Assembly (NCBI GenBank): GCA_007117945.1
Contig: SKTN01000073.1
Location: 1-9,277, forward strand
DNA length: 9,277 bases
Source of the DNA: Nitriliruptoraceae bacterium
GTDB taxonomy: Bacteria; Actinomycetota; Nitriliruptoria; Nitriliruptorales; Nitriliruptoraceae
Direction of reading: 5' to 3'
A model generated the notes under the pieces. That model searched no databases. It had not been told where the DNA came from and saw only the letters and a list, made by a program, of their open reading frames with translations. Below, piece by piece: positions 1 through 6,195 of this stretch. Both the position numbers and the translations under genes were made by a program. Position 1 is the stretch's first letter. Every line of letters begins with the position of its first letter.

Positions 1-846
1 CAGTGGCAGATCTTCCGGCGCAAGTTCTTCCGCCACAAGCTGGCGATGGGCTCCCTGATCTTCCTGGTGCTCGTGGTCGTCGCGGCGTTCAACGCCGAGC
101 GCATCGCGCCCTACGCCTTCGACGCCATCAACGTCACCCGTGCGAACACCCCCCCGACCTTCGCCGACCTCCACTTCTTCGGCACCGACCAACTGGGCCG
201 TGACTACTTCAGCCGGGTGCTGTTCGGCACGCAGACCTCGCTGCGGGTCGCCGGGGTCGTGGCGATCCTCTCGACCCTCATCGGCACCCTCGTGGGTGCC
301 GTCGCGGGCTACTACCGCGGCTGGATCGACTCCGTGCTGATGCGGATCACCGACCTGGTCATCATCGTCCCGGCGATCGCGGTGCTGCTGCTGGCGGCGG
401 CCTTCTTCGGACAGGGTGACCCCAACCGCATCGCGGTGATCCTCGCCCTGCTGTTGTGGACCTCACTGGCGCGCATCGTGCGGGGGGTGTTCCTCAGCCT
501 GCGGGAGAAGGAGTACGTCCAGGCCGCCCGGGCGGCGGGAGCCGGCGACCTGCGGATCATGTTCCGGCACATGCTGCCGAACACGATCGGACCGATCGTG
601 GTCAACATGACGCTGGTACTCGCAGCCGCCATCATCATCGAGGCGACCCTGTCCTTCCTCGGCATCGGCGTGAACCCACCGACACCTGCGCTGGGCGTGC
701 TGATCAGCGACGGTCGCAGCTCCATGCAGACCCTGTGGTTGCTGACGATCATGCCGGGCGTGGCCCTGGTGCTGATCGCGTTGGCGATCAACTTCATCGG
801 TGACGGGCTCCGCGACGCCCTGGACCCGACCCAGCAGGAGCGCTGA
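1..846 (+). CDS. oppC: Oligopeptide/dipeptide ABC transporter permease, OppC/DppC family (5' end missing)
   Basis: Inner-membrane permease of a peptide ABC importer; it would pair with an OppB/DppB permease and be powered by the two ATPases encoded next. The reading frame is open from base 1, where it reads QWQIFRRKFFRHKLAMGS, the usual cytoplasmic lead-in of DppC proteins. The gene therefore starts upstream of the window, and the ATG at 46 is internal. Counting from base 1, a first membrane segment lies at about residues 17-30, followed by a periplasmic stretch containing FGTDQLGRDYFSR, a family hallmark. The remaining hydrophobic segments form the BPD_transp_1 fold. The EAA loop that docks on the ATPase begins near residue 171 (EYVQAARAAGAGDLRIMFRH). 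The C-terminal FIGDGLRDALDP is typical. Probably 20-40 residues are missing. Peptide is the most likely substrate, but permeases of this family also carry nickel or opines. The binding protein and partner permease should lie upstream. Confidence 0.93.
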   Translation, partial: QWQIFRRKFFRHKLAMGSLIFLVLVVVAAFNAERIAPYAFDAINVTRANTPPTFADLHFFGTDQLGRDYFSRVLFGTQTSLRVAGVVAILSTLIGTLVGAVAGYYRGWIDSVLMRITDLVIIVPAIAVLLLAAAFFGQGDPNRIAVILALLLWTSLARIVRGVFLSLREKEYVQAARAAGAGDLRIMFRHMLPNTIGPIVVNMTLVLAAAIIIEATLSFLGIGVNPPTPALGVLISDGRSSMQTLWLLTIMPGVALVLIALAINFIGDGLRDALDPTQQER

Positions 847-909
847 CCGACCCGACACCGCCCGCTGCACATCCGTCTCCCTCACCCACCGTCCGACCGG
901 GGGTTCCTC

Positions 910-1962
910 GTGGCCGAACCGTTGCTGTCGATCCGTGACCTCGTCACGGAGTTCTCCACCCCTGACGGGGTCGTGCACGCGGTGGACGGGGTCTCCTACG
1001 ACGTCTACCCCGGTGAGACCGTGGGGGTGGTGGGCGAGTCCGGTTCGGGGAAGTCCGTGACCGTGATGTCGATCCTGCGGCTGATCCCCGAGCCACCCGG
1101 CCGCATCGCCAACGGCGAGATCCTGCTCGAGGGCCGCAACCTGCTGGAGCTCTCCGACGGTGACCTGCGCAAGGTCCGGGGCAAGGACATCGCGATGGTC
1201 TTCCAGGACCCGATGACCTCCTTGAACCCGGTGCTGACCGTCGGCTCGCAGATCGCCGAGGCGATCACGACCCACGACGCCAAGGTCAACGATGCCGAGG
1301 CCCGGCGTCGGACCGTGGAGTTGCTGGAGTTGGTGGGTGTCCCCAACGCCGCCGCGCGGTTCGGGCAGTACCCCCACGAGTACTCCGGTGGGATGCGCCA
1401 GCGGGCGATGATCGCCATGGCCATCGCGAACAGGCCGAAGATCCTGATCGCCGACGAGCCGACCACGGCACTGGACGTCACCATCCAGGCGCAGGTCCTC
1501 GATGTCCTCAGCACGGCACAGAAGGAGACCAACGCCGGCACGATCCTGATCACCCACGACCTCGGTGTCATCGCGGAGATGGCGGACCGGGTCGTGGTGA
1601 TGTACGGCGGCAGGGTGGTGGAGACCGGCACGGTCGACGACATCTTCCACAACCCGACCCACCCCTACACCCTGGGGTTGCTGTCCTCGCTGCCACGCAC
1701 CGACCGCCAGGTCGAGCGTCTGGAGCCCATCCCCGGGCAGCCACCGTCGCTGATCAACCTGCCCCAGGGATGTGCCTTCCACCCGCGCTGCCGGATGTCC
1801 GCCGGGCGCGATCAGTGCCGCACAGAGGTGCCCGAACTCCTCCAGCTGGGTGCGGGCCGCGCCAGCGCCTGCCACTTCCACGAGGAGCTGCCGGAGGAGA
1901 TCGCCCGGATCGAGGCGGCCATGGGCCTGGAGTTCGGCAGCGACCAGCAGGAGGGCGAGTGA
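910..1962 (+). CDS. oppD: Oligopeptide ABC transporter ATP-binding protein, OppD/DppD family
   Basis: Cytoplasmic ATPase of 350 residues, one of two that drive the peptide importer. Motifs: Walker A GESGSGKS at 42-49, Q-loop Q99 (FQDPMTSLNP), signature YSGGMRQR at 158-165, Walker B ILIADEP at 178-184, D-loop TALD, H-loop H216. The oligopeptide/dipeptide C-terminal domain follows (NPTHPYT near 248-254). It holds four cysteines, C288, C294, C303 and C321, matching the arrangement reported to bind a [4Fe-4S] cluster in mycobacterial DppD. The GTG at 910 is the only common start codon between the in-frame stop of the permease gene and the domain; the G-run at 899-903, six bases upstream, is a weak ribosome binding site. 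It follows the permease by 63 bases and overlaps oppF by one base, so it is almost certainly co-transcribed with both. OppD assignment rests on order and on the GESGSGKS form. Confidence 0.95.
   Translation: MAEPLLSIRDLVTEFSTPDGVVHAVDGVSYDVYPGETVGVVGESGSGKSVTVMSILRLIPEPPGRIANGEILLEGRNLLELSDGDLRKVRGKDIAMVFQDPMTSLNPVLTVGSQIAEAITTHDAKVNDAEARRRTVELLELVGVPNAAARFGQYPHEYSGGMRQRAMIAMAIANRPKILIADEPTTALDVTIQAQVLDVLSTAQKETNAGTILITHDLGVIAEMADRVVVMYGGRVVETGTVDDIFHNPTHPYTLGLLSSLPRTDRQVERLEPIPGQPPSLINLPQGCAFHPRCRMSAGRDQCRTEVPELLQLGAGRASACHFHEELPEEIARIEAAMGLEFGSDQQEGE
1949..1954 (+). promoter_or_regulatory. Ribosome binding site of oppF
   Basis: AGGAGG lies inside the 3' end of oppD, seven bases before the overlapping ATG at 1962. 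It is a perfect Shine-Dalgarno core and decides the oppF start against the longer in-frame extension. Confidence 0.85.
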
Positions 1963-3023
1963 TGGCCGCTCAGCCGACGCCGATCGATCCGGTGCCCGTC
2001 GGGCCCGGGCTCCACGATCGCTCACCCCTCGGGGACACGATCCTCACCGTGGAGGACCTCACCAAGCACTTCCCCCTGCGCGGTGGGGTCCTCAACCGTC
2101 AGTATGGATCGGTCTTCGCCGTCGACGGGGTCTCCTTCGACGTCAAGGCGGGCGAGACCGTGGGGCTGGTGGGCGAGTCCGGCTGCGGGAAGTCCACCAC
2201 CGGACGCTGCATCGTGCGCCTGCTGGATCCCACCGACGGTCGGATCCTGTTCAAGGGCCACGACCTCGCGGGGATGTCGCGCCGGACGATGCGGGAGATG
2301 CGTCGCGAGATCCAGATCGTGTTCCAGGACCCGTACGCGTCCCTCAACCCGCGGATCTCCGTCAACGAGATCATCGCGGAGCCGCTGCGCATCTACGGCC
2401 GGTGGCGCAACGGCGGTCGGGAGCGGGTCAAGGAGCTGATGCGCCTGGTCGGGCTCAACCCCGAGCACGGCAACCGCTTCCCCCACGAGTTCTCCGGCGG
2501 GCAGCGCCAGCGCATCGGCATCGCCCGGGCGCTGGCCCTCGATCCGCAGCTGCTGGTGCTCGATGAGCCGGTGTCCGCGCTGGACGTGTCCATCCAGGCC
2601 CAGGTCATCAACCTGCTCGAAGAGCTCCAGGACGCCCTCGACCTCGCCTACCTCTTCATCGCCCACGACCTGTCGGTCGTGCGCCACATCTCCGATCGGG
2701 TGGCGGTGATGTACCTCGGCAAGATCGTGGAGTTCGGCGACACCGAGGACATCTTCAACAACCCCACCCACCCCTACACCCAGGCCCTGCTCTCCGCCGC
2801 CCCGATCACCGATCCGAGGGACCGGGACAAGATCTCACGCATCATGCTCGAGGGGGATGTGCCCTCACCCTCGGACCCGCCCTCGGGGTGCCGGTTCCGG
2901 ACCCGCTGCTGGAAGGCGGAGGACCGGTGCGCACAGGAGGAGCCCCCGCTGATCGACGAGTTCGGCCACGGGCACCCCTCGGCCTGCTTCTTCGCCGAAC
3001 CGCGGGAGATCTTCGACCGCTGA
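1962..3023 (+). CDS. oppF: Oligopeptide ABC transporter ATP-binding protein, OppF/DppF family
   Basis: Second cytoplasmic ATPase of the peptide importer, 353 residues. Motifs: Walker A GESGCGKST at 71-79, Q-loop Q122 (FQDPYASLNP), signature FSGGQRQR at 177-184, Walker B LLVLDEP at 197-203, D-loop SALD, H-loop H235. The form GESGCGKST and the phrase DEPVSALDVSIQAQ are typical of OppF. The C-terminal domain carries C310, C316, C323 and C342, the same four-cysteine layout as in OppD. The start is the ATG at 1962, whose A is the last base of the oppD stop (TGATG). An AGGAGG at 1949-1954 sits seven bases upstream, which fixes this start and indicates translational coupling. A longer in-frame reading exists back to 1770, but it lies inside oppD and is not real. 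This is the last gene of the operon; a hairpin follows nine bases... or fewer after the stop, then a convergent tpiA. Confidence 0.95.
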   Translation: MAAQPTPIDPVPVGPGLHDRSPLGDTILTVEDLTKHFPLRGGVLNRQYGSVFAVDGVSFDVKAGETVGLVGESGCGKSTTGRCIVRLLDPTDGRILFKGHDLAGMSRRTMREMRREIQIVFQDPYASLNPRISVNEIIAEPLRIYGRWRNGGRERVKELMRLVGLNPEHGNRFPHEFSGGQRQRIGIARALALDPQLLVLDEPVSALDVSIQAQVINLLEELQDALDLAYLFIAHDLSVVRHISDRVAVMYLGKIVEFGDTEDIFNNPTHPYTQALLSAAPITDPRDRDKISRIMLEGDVPSPSDPPSGCRFRTRCWKAEDRCAQEEPPLIDEFGHGHPSACFFAEPREIFDR

Positions 3024-3031
3024 CCGTGCCG

Positions 3032-3049
3032 GGGCGCTGTCCCGCGCCC
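3032..3049 (+). terminator. Possible terminator hairpin after oppF
   Basis: GGGCGC (3032-3037) and GCGCCC (3044-3049) form a six-bp all-GC stem with a six-base loop, starting eight bases after the oppF stop. No T-run follows. Hairpins without a U-tract are common at gene ends in high-GC actinobacteria, but termination here is inferred. Confidence 0.45.
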
Positions 3050-3123
3050 ATGCTGGCCGGTCAGCTGGGCGCTGCCGCGGCGGTCGCCTACGAGGGGGCT
3101 CCCGGCTGCGCGCGACCTGCCGG

Positions 3124-3163
3124 TGGTCGGGATCTGGGCCCTCGCCCAGGAACCGACCACGCC
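3124..3163 (+). repeat. Palindromic intergenic repeat, copy 1
   Basis: A 40-base element matching copy 2 (3196-3235) at 38 of 40 positions. It folds as a two-tier hairpin: outer arms TGGTCGG (3124-3130) and CCGACCA (3153-3159) pair perfectly over seven bp; inner arms CTGGGC (3134-3139) and GCCCAG (3144-3149) pair over six bp around the loop CCTC. A 3-by-3 internal loop (GAT against GAA) separates the tiers. It lies between convergent oppF and tpiA, where extragenic palindromes and bidirectional terminators are usual. The fold is visible in the sequence; the REP-like class is inference. Confidence 0.85.
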
Positions 3164-3195
3164 CGCCGCCGCGATACGGCCTCAGGCGATCCAGC

Positions 3196-3235
3196 TGGTC
3201 AGGACCTGGGCCCTCGCCCAGGAACCGACCACGCC
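3196..3235 (+). repeat. Palindromic intergenic repeat, copy 2
   Basis: Second copy in the same orientation, 72 bases from copy 1 start to start, with 32 bases of unrelated sequence between. The two differences both fall in the left arm. At 3201 A replaces G, which breaks one outer pair (A opposite C3226). At 3205 C replaces T, which turns a G-T wobble into a C-G pair and lengthens the inner stem to seven bp (CCTGGGC with GCCCAGG). The 30 bases 3206-3235 are identical to 3134-3163. Confidence 0.85.
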
Positions 3236-3274
3236 GCGGGGATGGCCACGGTCGCGGCGCCCGCGAACGAGCGC

Positions 3275-3288
3275 CGCACAACCGTGCG
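3275..3288 (-). terminator. Weak hairpin after tpiA
   Basis: On the - strand CGCAC, loop GGTT, GTGCG forms a five-bp hairpin just four bases past the tpiA stop. It is short and has no T-run, so it may be chance. The two palindromic repeats beyond it could do the same job for transcripts arriving from this side. Confidence 0.25.
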
Positions 3289-3292
3289 CCGG

Positions 3293-4078
3293 TCAGCTCT
3301 CGCGCCGGTGACCGACGATCAGGGCGAAGTCCTCGCTGGAGAGGCTCGCGCCGCCGACCAGAGCGCCGTCGATGTCGTCCTGGCCCATCAGCGAGCGCAC
3401 GTTGCCGGGCTTCACGCTGCCGCCGTACTGCACGCGGATGCGGTCAGCGACCTCCTGGCCGTACTGTGAGGCCAACTCGGTCCGCACGGCGGCGCACATC
3501 TCCTGGGCGTCCTCGGGCGTGGCGGTCAGGCCCGTGCCGATCGCCCAGACCGGCTCGTAGGCGACCACGACCTCCTCGGCGTCGTCCGCGCTGATGGAGA
3601 TGCCGGCCAGGCTGCCACGCAGCTGCGACACGACCACTTCGACGGCCTTGCCGGCCTCCCGCTCCTCCTTCGTCTCGCCGACGCACAGGATCGGGCGCAT
3701 GCCGTGGTTGAGGATCGCCGCGACCTTGGCGTTGACGATCTCGTCCGACTCGCCGAACAGGGCCCGGCGCTCGGAGTGCCCGGCGATGACGTAGGTGACG
3801 TCGAGGCGCTTGAGCATCGGTGGGCTCACCTCACCGGTGAAGGCGCCCTCGTCCTCCGCATGACAGTTCTGCGCGCCGAGTGCCAGGGGCAACCGGTCGG
3901 ACTGGATCAAGGTCTGGATGGACCTCAACGACACGAAGGGTGGACACACCACCACCTCCTGGCCCTCGTAGTCCGCTTCCTCGAGGTGGTAGGCCAGCTT
4001 CTGGACCAACTGGATCGCCTCGAGGTGGTCACGGTGCATCTTCCAGTTCCCCGCGATGACAGGGGTCCGCTCGGCCAC
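3293..4078 (-). CDS. tpiA: Triosephosphate isomerase
   Basis: Cytosolic glycolytic enzyme interconverting dihydroxyacetone phosphate and glyceraldehyde 3-phosphate; works as a TIM-barrel dimer. The 261-residue length is normal. Active-site residues are all present: N11 and K13 (GNWKM), H101 in the AGHSERR motif, E175 in AYEPVWAIGTG with the flexible loop 6 following, and the phosphate-binding YGGSV (218-222) and GALVGGASL near 238-246. The start is a GTG at 4078, chosen because AAGGAG lies seven bases upstream; no closer ATG fits. The gene is convergent with oppF, 269 bases away, and lies 196 bases downstream of the exporter pair. pgk, its common operon partner, is on the same strand but beyond the exporter. 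Nothing in the protein looks damaged. Confidence 0.98.
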   Translation of the reverse strand: MAERTPVIAGNWKMHRDHLEAIQLVQKLAYHLEEADYEGQEVVVCPPFVSLRSIQTLIQSDRLPLALGAQNCHAEDEGAFTGEVSPPMLKRLDVTYVIAGHSERRALFGESDEIVNAKVAAILNHGMRPILCVGETKEEREAGKAVEVVVSQLRGSLAGISISADDAEEVVVAYEPVWAIGTGLTATPEDAQEMCAAVRTELASQYGQEVADRIRVQYGGSVKPGNVRSLMGQDDIDGALVGGASLSSEDFALIVGHRRES

Positions 4079-4085
4079 GATGGGG

Positions 4086-4091
4086 CTCCTT
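4086..4091 (-). promoter_or_regulatory. Ribosome binding site of tpiA
   Basis: AAGGAG on the - strand, seven bases before the GTG at 4078. It is the clearest Shine-Dalgarno site of the - strand genes here and supports the GTG start. Confidence 0.8.
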
Positions 4092-4138
4092 GGGTTCGGT
4101 GTCTGGTTCGGTCGCGTGTGCGATGGGCACTCGCTTCG

Positions 4139-4144
4139 AGCCTA
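4139..4144 (-). promoter_or_regulatory. Candidate -10 element for tpiA
   Basis: TAGGCT on the - strand fits the actinobacterial TAnnnT pattern and would place the transcript start about 50-55 bases before the tpiA GTG. No convincing -35 element lies 16-18 bases upstream (the sequence there is CTTCCG-like). Weak on its own; the main support is the position in the gap between a possible exporter terminator and tpiA. Confidence 0.3.
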
Positions 4145-4230
4145 GTCAGCACGGCCCGGGGCGGAAGGGGCGGACCCGGTCGGCCAGCCGGGCACCCACC
4201 TCCGCCGCCGGCCCGGTCCCGAGGCCACCG

Positions 4231-4256
4231 GGCACGCGGGTCCTCCCGGGCGTGCC
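4231..4256 (-). terminator. Hairpin after the exporter genes, probable terminator
   Basis: GGCACGC (4231-4237) pairs with GCGTGCC (4250-4256) over seven bp. Inside it GGG (4238-4240) pairs with CCC (4245-4247) around a four-base loop, leaving a two-base GG bulge. It begins about 18 bases after the stop of the downstream exporter gene in the direction of transcription. No T-run follows. It would separate exporter transcription from tpiA. Confidence 0.5.
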
Positions 4257-4274
4257 TCCATCGGCCGGGTCGCA

Positions 4275-6155
4275 TCACGAGGCGCCTGCGGCCCAGTCGG
4301 CGTGCAGCCGCGCGTACACCCCCGAACGCGCCAACAGCTGCGCGTGGGCTCCCCGCTCCACCAGCACGCCCCGGTCGAAGACCAGCACCTCGTCGGCGGC
4401 CTCCGCCGTGGACAGCCGGTGGGCAACCGTGATGGAGGTCCGGCCCGTGGTCAGCCGCTCGATGGCACCGCGCAGCCGCACCTCCAGGGCCGGATCCACC
4501 GCCGAGGTGGCCTCGTCCAGCACCAGCAGGTCCGGCCGCGCGATCCACGCCCGTACCAGCGCCACCAGCTGCCGCTCCCCCGCCGACAGCCGGCTGCCCC
4601 GCTCGCCGACGTGGGTGGCGATGCCGGCGGGCAGCTCCTCGAGCCACCGGCCGAGCTCGAGCTGCTCGAAAGCCGCCCGCACCTCGTCATCGGCGGCCTC
4701 GGGACGCCCGTACCGCACGTTGTCCGCGATCGTGGCGTCGAACAGGAACCCCTCCTGGGGCACGCTGATGACCCGGTCCCTCAGGCTCGCGAAGGCCACC
4801 TCGGTCAGGGGCACACCACCGATCGTGATCCACCCCCGGGTGGGATCGAACAGCCGCGTCAACAGGCGGACGAAGGTGCTCTTGCCCGAACCGGTCTCCC
4901 CCACCACGGCGACCCGGGTGCCAGCATCGAGGTGGAGGGTGACGTCGCGGAGCACCTCGTCCCCCCGCTCGACGACCCCGCGCTCGACGACCCCACCGCC
5001 GTCGGGAGCACCGCCGTCGGGACCGCTGCCGTCGGCACCGGCATCTCGGCTGGGAGCGCGGTCGGGGTCGAGGTCGCGGTCGGGGTCGCCCCGGGGGTAG
5101 GCGAAGGCGACCCCGTGCACGTCGACGGCCAGGGGGCCCGGGGGCAGGGCACGCCCGGGTCGGGGGTCCTCCACCTCGACGGGGGTGTCCAGCACCGCGA
5201 GTACCCGACGGACCCCGGCAGCTGCCGTCTGGGCCTCGTTGAGCACCTCCACGAGGATCTGGATCGGCTCGATGAACAGCGTCACGAGGAACAGGAAAGC
5301 CACCAGGCGACCCGCGGTGAGCTGCCCCGGCTGGAGCAGCACCCCCACGGCGATCACCAGGGCGGTGACGCCACCGGCGAACAACTCGGCGCTGGAGAAC
5401 ATCGACGCACCGACGATCTGGGAGCGGATCTCCGCGCGCCGATGCTCCTCCAGCGCGCCGTCCACCCGGGGCAGGGTGCGGGACTCCGCGCCGTAGGCCC
5501 GGATGGTGGGCAGCCCGCTGATGGCCTCGGACATCGCGGCGACCGCAGCCGCGGAGCGCACCCGCACCCGGTCGTACAGGCGGCGCAGCACGCGCTGGAA
5601 CACCAGGAGCAGCAGGGCGTAGAGCACGCCCGCTCCGGCCACCAGGGTCGCCAGCAGCGGGTCGTACAAGGACATGACGACCAGCACCAGCGACAGCTGC
5701 GCCGCGCCCACCAGCAGCCCGACCCCACCCCACTCCATGAACTGCGTGATCACCTCGATGTCGGAGGTGACCCGGGCCACCAGGGACCCACGCCGTTCCG
5801 CCTGGACGTGGAGGCTGGACAGCCGGTGGATGTGGGCGAAGGCGGCGATCCGCAGCTCCGCGAGGCCCGTCGCGGCGGCCCGCAGCAACCGGAACATCGC
5901 GAACCGGGTGGCGATGACCGCCACGGCGACGGCAGCCAGGGCCACGGCCCCGGTGCTCACCACCGCGGCGGTGTCCACCTGCTGGCCCAGCAGCTCCGCG
6001 TCCAGCAGGCGCTGGATCGCGATGGGCACCACCACCTGTCCGGCGGTCCCCACCACCGCCAGGAGCAGGGTGACGCCCAGCCCACGGGACAGGGCCGGCG
6101 CGATCGCCGCCGCCCGACGGACCGCGCCGATCAGGGTCGCGTCGGAGCCGGTCAC
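4275..6155 (-). CDS. ABC exporter half-transporter, catalytically intact subunit, with a low-complexity insert in the ATPase domain
   Basis: A 626-residue fusion of a six-helix exporter domain (about residues 20-310) and an ATPase domain. Motifs: A-loop Y353, Walker A GETGSGKST at 419-427, Q-loop Q467, signature LSAGERQL at 523-530, Walker B LLVLDEATSAVD at 543-554 with catalytic E548, H-loop H579. The signature departs from LSGGQ. Residues about 355-398, between the A-loop and Walker A, form an extra Asp/Gly/Pro-rich stretch where family members usually have only a few residues. The start is uncertain: GTG at 6155 has the G-rich GGGGGTGG just upstream and gives a normal N-terminus; an ATG at 6221 would overlap the upstream gene. 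It follows the other subunit by 40 bases, so the two are an operon. Likely heterodimer partner of that gene's product. Substrate unknown; lipid, peptide or drug are all possible. Confidence 0.92.
   Translation of the reverse strand: MTGSDATLIGAVRRAAAIAPALSRGLGVTLLLAVVGTAGQVVVPIAIQRLLDAELLGQQVDTAAVVSTGAVALAAVAVAVIATRFAMFRLLRAAATGLAELRIAAFAHIHRLSSLHVQAERRGSLVARVTSDIEVITQFMEWGGVGLLVGAAQLSLVLVVMSLYDPLLATLVAGAGVLYALLLLVFQRVLRRLYDRVRVRSAAAVAAMSEAISGLPTIRAYGAESRTLPRVDGALEEHRRAEIRSQIVGASMFSSAELFAGGVTALVIAVGVLLQPGQLTAGRLVAFLFLVTLFIEPIQILVEVLNEAQTAAAGVRRVLAVLDTPVEVEDPRPGRALPPGPLAVDVHGVAFAYPRGDPDRDLDPDRAPSRDAGADGSGPDGGAPDGGGVVERGVVERGDEVLRDVTLHLDAGTRVAVVGETGSGKSTFVRLLTRLFDPTRGWITIGGVPLTEVAFASLRDRVISVPQEGFLFDATIADNVRYGRPEAADDEVRAAFEQLELGRWLEELPAGIATHVGERGSRLSAGERQLVALVRAWIARPDLLVLDEATSAVDPALEVRLRGAIERLTTGRTSITVAHRLSTAEAADEVLVFDRGVLVERGAHAQLLARSGVYARLHADWAAGAS
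4966..5090 (-). repeat. Short tandem repeats inside the exporter ATPase domain
   Basis: Three repeat tracts lie side by side in the coding sequence. At 4966-4995 a 15-base unit occurs twice with one difference, encoding VVERG twice. At 4995-5036 a 15-base unit (core CCGTCGG on the + strand) occurs nearly three times, encoding Gly/Pro/Asp-rich GADGSGPDGGAPDGG. At 5059-5088 a 12-base core CGGTCGGGGTCG recurs with period 18, encoding DPDRDLDPDR. All periods are multiples of three, so the frame is kept. Confidence 0.8.
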
Positions 6156-6195
6156 GATCCACCCCCGCCCGGCAGCGGGGTCGCAGCTGCGTCGC

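Noticed and set aside
463..2025. Long - strand open frame opposite oppC and oppD
   Set aside because: It is a shadow of the high-GC coding strand: composition is unnatural (His/Gln/Arg/Gly-rich), it has no domain, and the + strand genes are unambiguous.
3123..3311. A 62-residue + strand reading frame that repeats the peptide WALAQEPTTP twice
   Set aside because: The peptide repeat follows from the 72-base spacing (a multiple of three) of the palindromic DNA repeat. There is no ribosome site, the frame runs into tpiA on the other strand, and the DNA fold explains the repeat better.
3354..3360. CCGACCA resembling one arm of the intergenic palindrome
   Set aside because: It lies in tpiA coding sequence with no matching partner arm or inner stem; a seven-base match is expected by chance.
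4492..4511. A 20-base identity with 6539-6558
   Set aside because: Both encode the Walker B/D-loop region of the two paralogous exporter ATPases, so protein conservation explains it.
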